Below, piece after piece: positions 60,155 to 64,000 of a stretch of 64,000 nt of DNA (the stretch's first letter is position 1; every line of letters starts with the position of its first letter). The position numbers and the translations under genes were made by a program. A model generated the notes under the pieces. That model was not told the origin of the DNA and searched no databases. It saw only the letters and a program-made list of their open reading frames with translations. The DNA is from Plutella xylostella (Eukaryota > Arthropoda > Insecta > Lepidoptera > Plutellidae), in NCBI RefSeq assembly GCF_932276165.1, contig NC_064002.1:4092001-4156000 (forward strand). Direction: 5' to 3'.

Positions 60155-60571
60155 GGCCCTGTTTCACAATGTTTGGTTAGTGGCTACCAGAGCCGCGAGC
60201 ATAGGATTCGATACTATTTTCGAATCTACACGAAGGGTCACTTTTACCAAACGCTAAACGTATTTAAATCAAATTTTAAATACATTTTGTACTAACTGAC
60301 AGACGTATGACAGGCTACTAAATACGTTTAGCGTTTGGTGAAATTGCACCTAACATATGGAAAAAACAAATGTCACTTTTGGAACTAACTTTGCCTTACA
60401 TTTTGACTGTGACAGTTGACGATACGCAACGTTAACGGAGGATCGAAACTTGTGCTCACGACTCTGTAAGATAAAAGACATGCGGTCACTATCTGTTCTT
60501 ATTTTTTTGACAGTGACAGCGTCCATTTTATCTCACAGGTAGCCACTAACCAGACATTGTGAAACAGGGTC
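60155..60571. mobile_element. 417-bp MITE, TTA target duplication (PIF/Harbinger-like)
   Basis: Ends GGCCCTGTTTCACAATGT and the reverse complement (one mismatch near the tip) with ~34-bp arms; TTA at 60152-60154 and 60572-60574. The interior 60200-60460 resembles the interior of 58517-58894 in reverse, plus ~55 extra bp. Confidence 0.85.
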
Positions 60572-61170
60572 TTAGTATTTTATATTTTGATGTAAAAGTT
60601 TTTATTCGCGGTGCGTTTTTCCCGAGCATGACATGGCAGGTCGTTTACACAGTAGGAGTTCACTCTAGCTTACGAAAAACAAAGTATAGTAAGGTTTTTG
60701 CGCTACCCACGACTCTATATCGTTGTATTAAGCGTACCATTTGCATGGCAGTTTCATTTTGTACTTATATTTTTTTTAAAGCTAGTTTAACCTGCTAATT
60801 TTTGTGTTGCTTAATCGGTCTTCGTACTACGAAAATAAATAGGATTATTTTCGTCACCTTAATAAAACGAATGTCTACGAACTACGAATGGCACGGCACT
60901 ATTATAAGTATAGCTTTCAATTACTACCTACTTACTTACTCATAATTGTATACAGGTTGTTAAAAAGGGGTACAATTCGTGAAAAATTTATTTTCTCCAT
61001 AATAAACTTTTGGTGTCACTTAACTTTTTACTATTATACTTTTTAGTTTTTTTTAAATATAATTCCTTATTAGGAAATTTATTGGTCATTGCATCTTGTC
61101 AGCGTGCAATCGTGCATTGAAAGCGAAAGTAAAATATGTAATAAGTAAGTAAGTAGTAGTTTTCACTACA

Positions 61171-61459
61171 GCAACAGCTGGTGCCGCAGCGGAGGCAGCG
61201 GCAAGGCAGAAATGTGCTAAATACCGCGCACTCATGACCTCATACGCATTCGTTCCTCTCCCTTGGAGACAACTGGGGTCTGGAGAACACAGGGCAGGGC
61301 ATTTATTAAAAAGTTAGGGCGTCGTCTCAGGATCAAGGCTATGACAATCGCTCTGGAGCGTACTTGATGCAGAGGATCTCCCTCGCAGTGCAGCGTGGTA
61401 ATGCTGCCAGCGTCATGGGAACCTTTGGATCGGGTGCGTCCTGGGGCGGGCTATTTTAA
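61171..61459 (+). pseudogene. Retroelement polyprotein C-terminal remnant
   Basis: Pieces in shifting frames read AAAEAAARQKCAKYRAL..YAFVPL, then LETTGVWRTQGRAFIKKLGRR, then YLMQRISLAVQRGNAASVMGT..GLF and TAA. I recognise this run as the C-terminal tail found after reverse transcriptase in a family of invertebrate retroelements. At least two frameshifts and no RT core here. Confidence 0.55.
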
Positions 61460-62139
61460 TTATTTAACTTGACGAAGGATGTTTGCTGACTTCTTTATTT
61501 TGTAAATGGACGAAGCATGTCGCGGATGAAATTATGTAATTTTATATTTTTAATGACGAAACCTGTGGTGGATTATTTTATATGGAATTGTTAATTTTAA
61601 TTTGATCTTGCATGAATAAATGTTAAAAATAAGTACTTAATATTTATACCTACAGCTACATTCATGAGAAAGTCGGTGGAACAGACCCCTATGCGTGTGC
61701 GGTTCAGAACTCAGAACTACAAAAGCATAAATGTAACAATTCCGAACGTTTATTAGAAAGGGTAGAGCACGAGTCAATCGGTCACGTCACAGACTGTTGA
61801 ATGAACCAAATCGGACGAATCGCGTGTCATACACCATTATACTGAAATTTACGATTTATTTTTGCACTGAACTAAGAATAAATTTCTTACCTAAAGAATA
61901 CAATGTAGGTAGGTACCTAATTTAATACGCATGATAGATGAAAAATGTAACAAGAAACGCCTAACTTATGTGGTATTTTATCGGATTATTGTCAGTGTTT
62001 TAAATATCTAGGTACTTTATTCACAAAAAATATATACGTACCTAAATCCTAACTAATAATATTATTATTATTTAAGTATTTATTATTAAATATGAATGTT
62101 TACTACATTTTGTACACCTTCCTCATTTATTCTTTAAGT

Positions 62140-62275
62140 CTCTCCTCCACCCAAAGGTTGCCTGGAAGAGATCGCTTTTAGCGATAAGGCCGCCTATTGC
62201 GTTATATTGTAAATTGTTATTTGTGTAAATTGTTTTTAAGTCAATAAAGTAGTATTCTATTCTATTCTATCCTAA
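62140..62275 (+). repeat. LINE 3'-tail with (TTCTA)n end
   Basis: ctctcctccacccaaaggtt, gagatcgcttttagcgataa and gtcaataaagtagtattcta ending in ttctattctattctat; typical of truncated 3' ends of a moth LINE. Family not certain. Confidence 0.55.
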
Positions 62276-62286
62276 TCCTAACTAAT

Positions 62287-62680
62287 ATTATAAATGCGAA
62301 AGTAACTGTGTCTGTCTGTCTGTCTGTCACTGTCTATCTGTCTGTTACTCTTTCACGCCAAAACTACTGAACGGATTTGAATGAAATTTGGTATACATAC
62401 GGTCTAGACCCTGGGCTAGACATAGGCTACTTTTTATCCCGGAATTCCCACGGGAAAACTTTTTAAGGCGAAGCGAAGCGCGCGGGAACAGCTAGTATTA
62501 TAAATGCGAAAGTAACTGTGTCTGTCTGTTACTCTTTCACGCCAAAACTACTGAACGGATTTGAATGAAATTTGGTATACATATGGTCTAGACCCTGGGA
62601 AAGAACATAGGCTACTTTTTATCCCGGAATTCCCACGGGAAAACTTTTTAAGGCGAAGCGAAGCGCGCGGGAACAGCTAG
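62287..62680 (-). repeat. Two tandem reverse copies of the 32598 repeat
   Basis: Copy 1 from ~62287 to 62495 and copy 2 from ~62496 to 62680, each from tattataaatgcgaaagtaa through the (TCTG)n run and ccaaaactactgaacggatt to gcgcgggaacagctag. Copies differ in microsatellite length and a few bases. Confidence 0.8.
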
Positions 62681-64000
62681 TACTATATAAGTACTAAATA
62701 CCTAAGTGCACCAGGGGTTACATTAGTGCTCCATGGAACCCGGAAGTTCCGTGAGAGGCTTTTCGGGGTACTGAAATAAATATAGCATTTTTAGCGCAAA
62801 CAGAATGTATATGGTAGTAGGTTCAAGGTCTAAGCTAGGATTTCAACAAAAAACGTGAAACAACAAAGGATTCCTGAAAAAAATATTCAGGAACCGCTGA
62901 CGTACACAATAATAAAAGCAACGAATATTCCCTTCCCCTTTTATGAATAAGTTTTACTAACATGAACAGTCATGCTCTTTTCGTATTCAGAGTTCAATAG
63001 CGAGTTACCAAACGCAGTGAGTCGAGATTTATTGCCCTCGATAGCAATACGTGTACGACTGTCCCCATGAATGTAGTTATATGTAGGGGGAATAATGGAA
63101 TATAATTATAAGAGGGATTTTTCGGGAATTTACTCTGGGTACTTTTTATCCAATCTTCTTTCACGTGTGGTCTGAGCGCACAACTATAATCGCACTTTAA
63201 ATGGCCGGCAAATCGCTATACAAATCACAAGTACTTAAGTTGAGGCTGACATATTCTCATATGAGAATAAAGCCTTTATAAATAAATGAGAGTTTTAAAA
63301 AAAAGTACATTAAAAAAAGTATCAAATACTGGTTGATATACTATTGATCACAGACCGATTTTTTGGATGAGATTGCCTTCTGTACTATTAATACTTATGT
63401 TAGATTAAGCTCTGTTTTGTGTCCTATTTTTGTGTACAAATAAAGTTTAGTCTATCTATCTACTTTTGTCCTCATCAGTTCTAACAGATAGGTATCGTTA
63501 GACTGCAAACTAAATGCTGGCTATAATATAACCCATGGCGTTGCATCATTGCATGCCAAACTATTGTAATCGATTTATCTTACGATACGAGGTTATAAGG
63601 CAGATTTATTATAACAAGAATGAGCATTTTATAGGCGATCACCATAAACTGAGTTAATGGTGCATTTCCACTTTAAGATGCACATTTTACGATAGCAAAT
63701 TCTATAGTAGTATAAGTATGATAACAATGTAAGAAAAGTCCCAAGTATGAAGGTAACTTTTTGGTTTTATAAAACTGGTCCATTAATAATAATGTCGCTG
63801 AAAAAGTCACAATTTGTGCCAACTATGGCTTAAAGGTCAAAAGAAAAACTATGTAGGAATTATTCAGAAGAAATATGAACATTACTTATGTTGCGGTTAT
63901 TTTAAACTTGGCTTACTAACGCTGCAGATGGCAATGAAATAATTAGAGGGATTATTGTGTATACTTAAATTTTCCCTAACAAATCGAGCAGTGAAAATCA

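Larger units (their letters stand above)
59035..64000 (+). other. TTLL intron running off the window
   Basis: After exon 58931-59034 no further TTL-domain exon was found. The stretch holds the repeats listed separately (59910-60000, 60155-60571, 61171-61459, 62140-62275, 62287-62680) in AT-rich sequence. Confidence 0.55.

Overview
The window reads as nuclear DNA of an insect, most likely a moth or butterfly. The pointers are short exons with GT/AG introns, AT-rich introns full of GTAGGTA/TACCTAC-type words, a chemoreceptor cluster, a CYP4-clan P450 of the type lepidopterans expand (CYP340/CYP341-like), tRNA-derived SINEs with a GT-rich tail, and many small DNA transposons. The species cannot be named from the sequence. 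All exon boundaries were set by eye from splice sites, and every joined gene keeps its reading frame through all introns.

Layout. (1) 89-18138, plus strand: the 3' 19 coding exons (971 codons) of a RhoGAP of the ARHGAP39 / Vilse (Drosophila RhoGAP93B) type. A long low-complexity region precedes MyTH4 and RhoGAP domains; the WW-domain end lies to the left of the window. (2) 22441-33098, plus strand: three tandem gustatory receptor genes with the same four-exon structure (416, 425 and 418 aa). (3) 34137-46113, plus strand: a complete ten-exon cytochrome P450 of 509 aa. (4) 52046-59034, plus strand: the first three coding exons of a tubulin tyrosine ligase-like (TTLL2-like) gene that continues beyond the right edge.

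The spaces are filled by transposons, many with exact boundaries. They include a nearly new Ty1/copia element inserted antisense in a TTLL intron (5-bp target duplication, LTRs differing at one base, primer site matching the anticodon arm of initiator tRNA-Met). There are also three hAT-type elements with 8-bp duplications, three elements with TTA duplications (PIF/Harbinger style), two SINE copies with 10- and 14-bp duplications, several fold-back elements and decayed LINE fragments.

The most unusual signal is inside the RhoGAP gene. Four of its exons have had their 3' end, together with the splice donor and about 25-40 bp of following intron, duplicated in tandem: once at 4.6 kb, four copies of 139 bp at 10-11 kb, three copies of 154 bp at 13 kb, once at 14.5 kb. 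One array is itself interrupted by a GC-rich, hairpin-rich 776-bp insertion of unknown type. Secondary points are a probable gene-conversion tract in exon 3 of two receptor genes and a conserved block upstream of both. No CRISPR, operon or prokaryotic feature is present.
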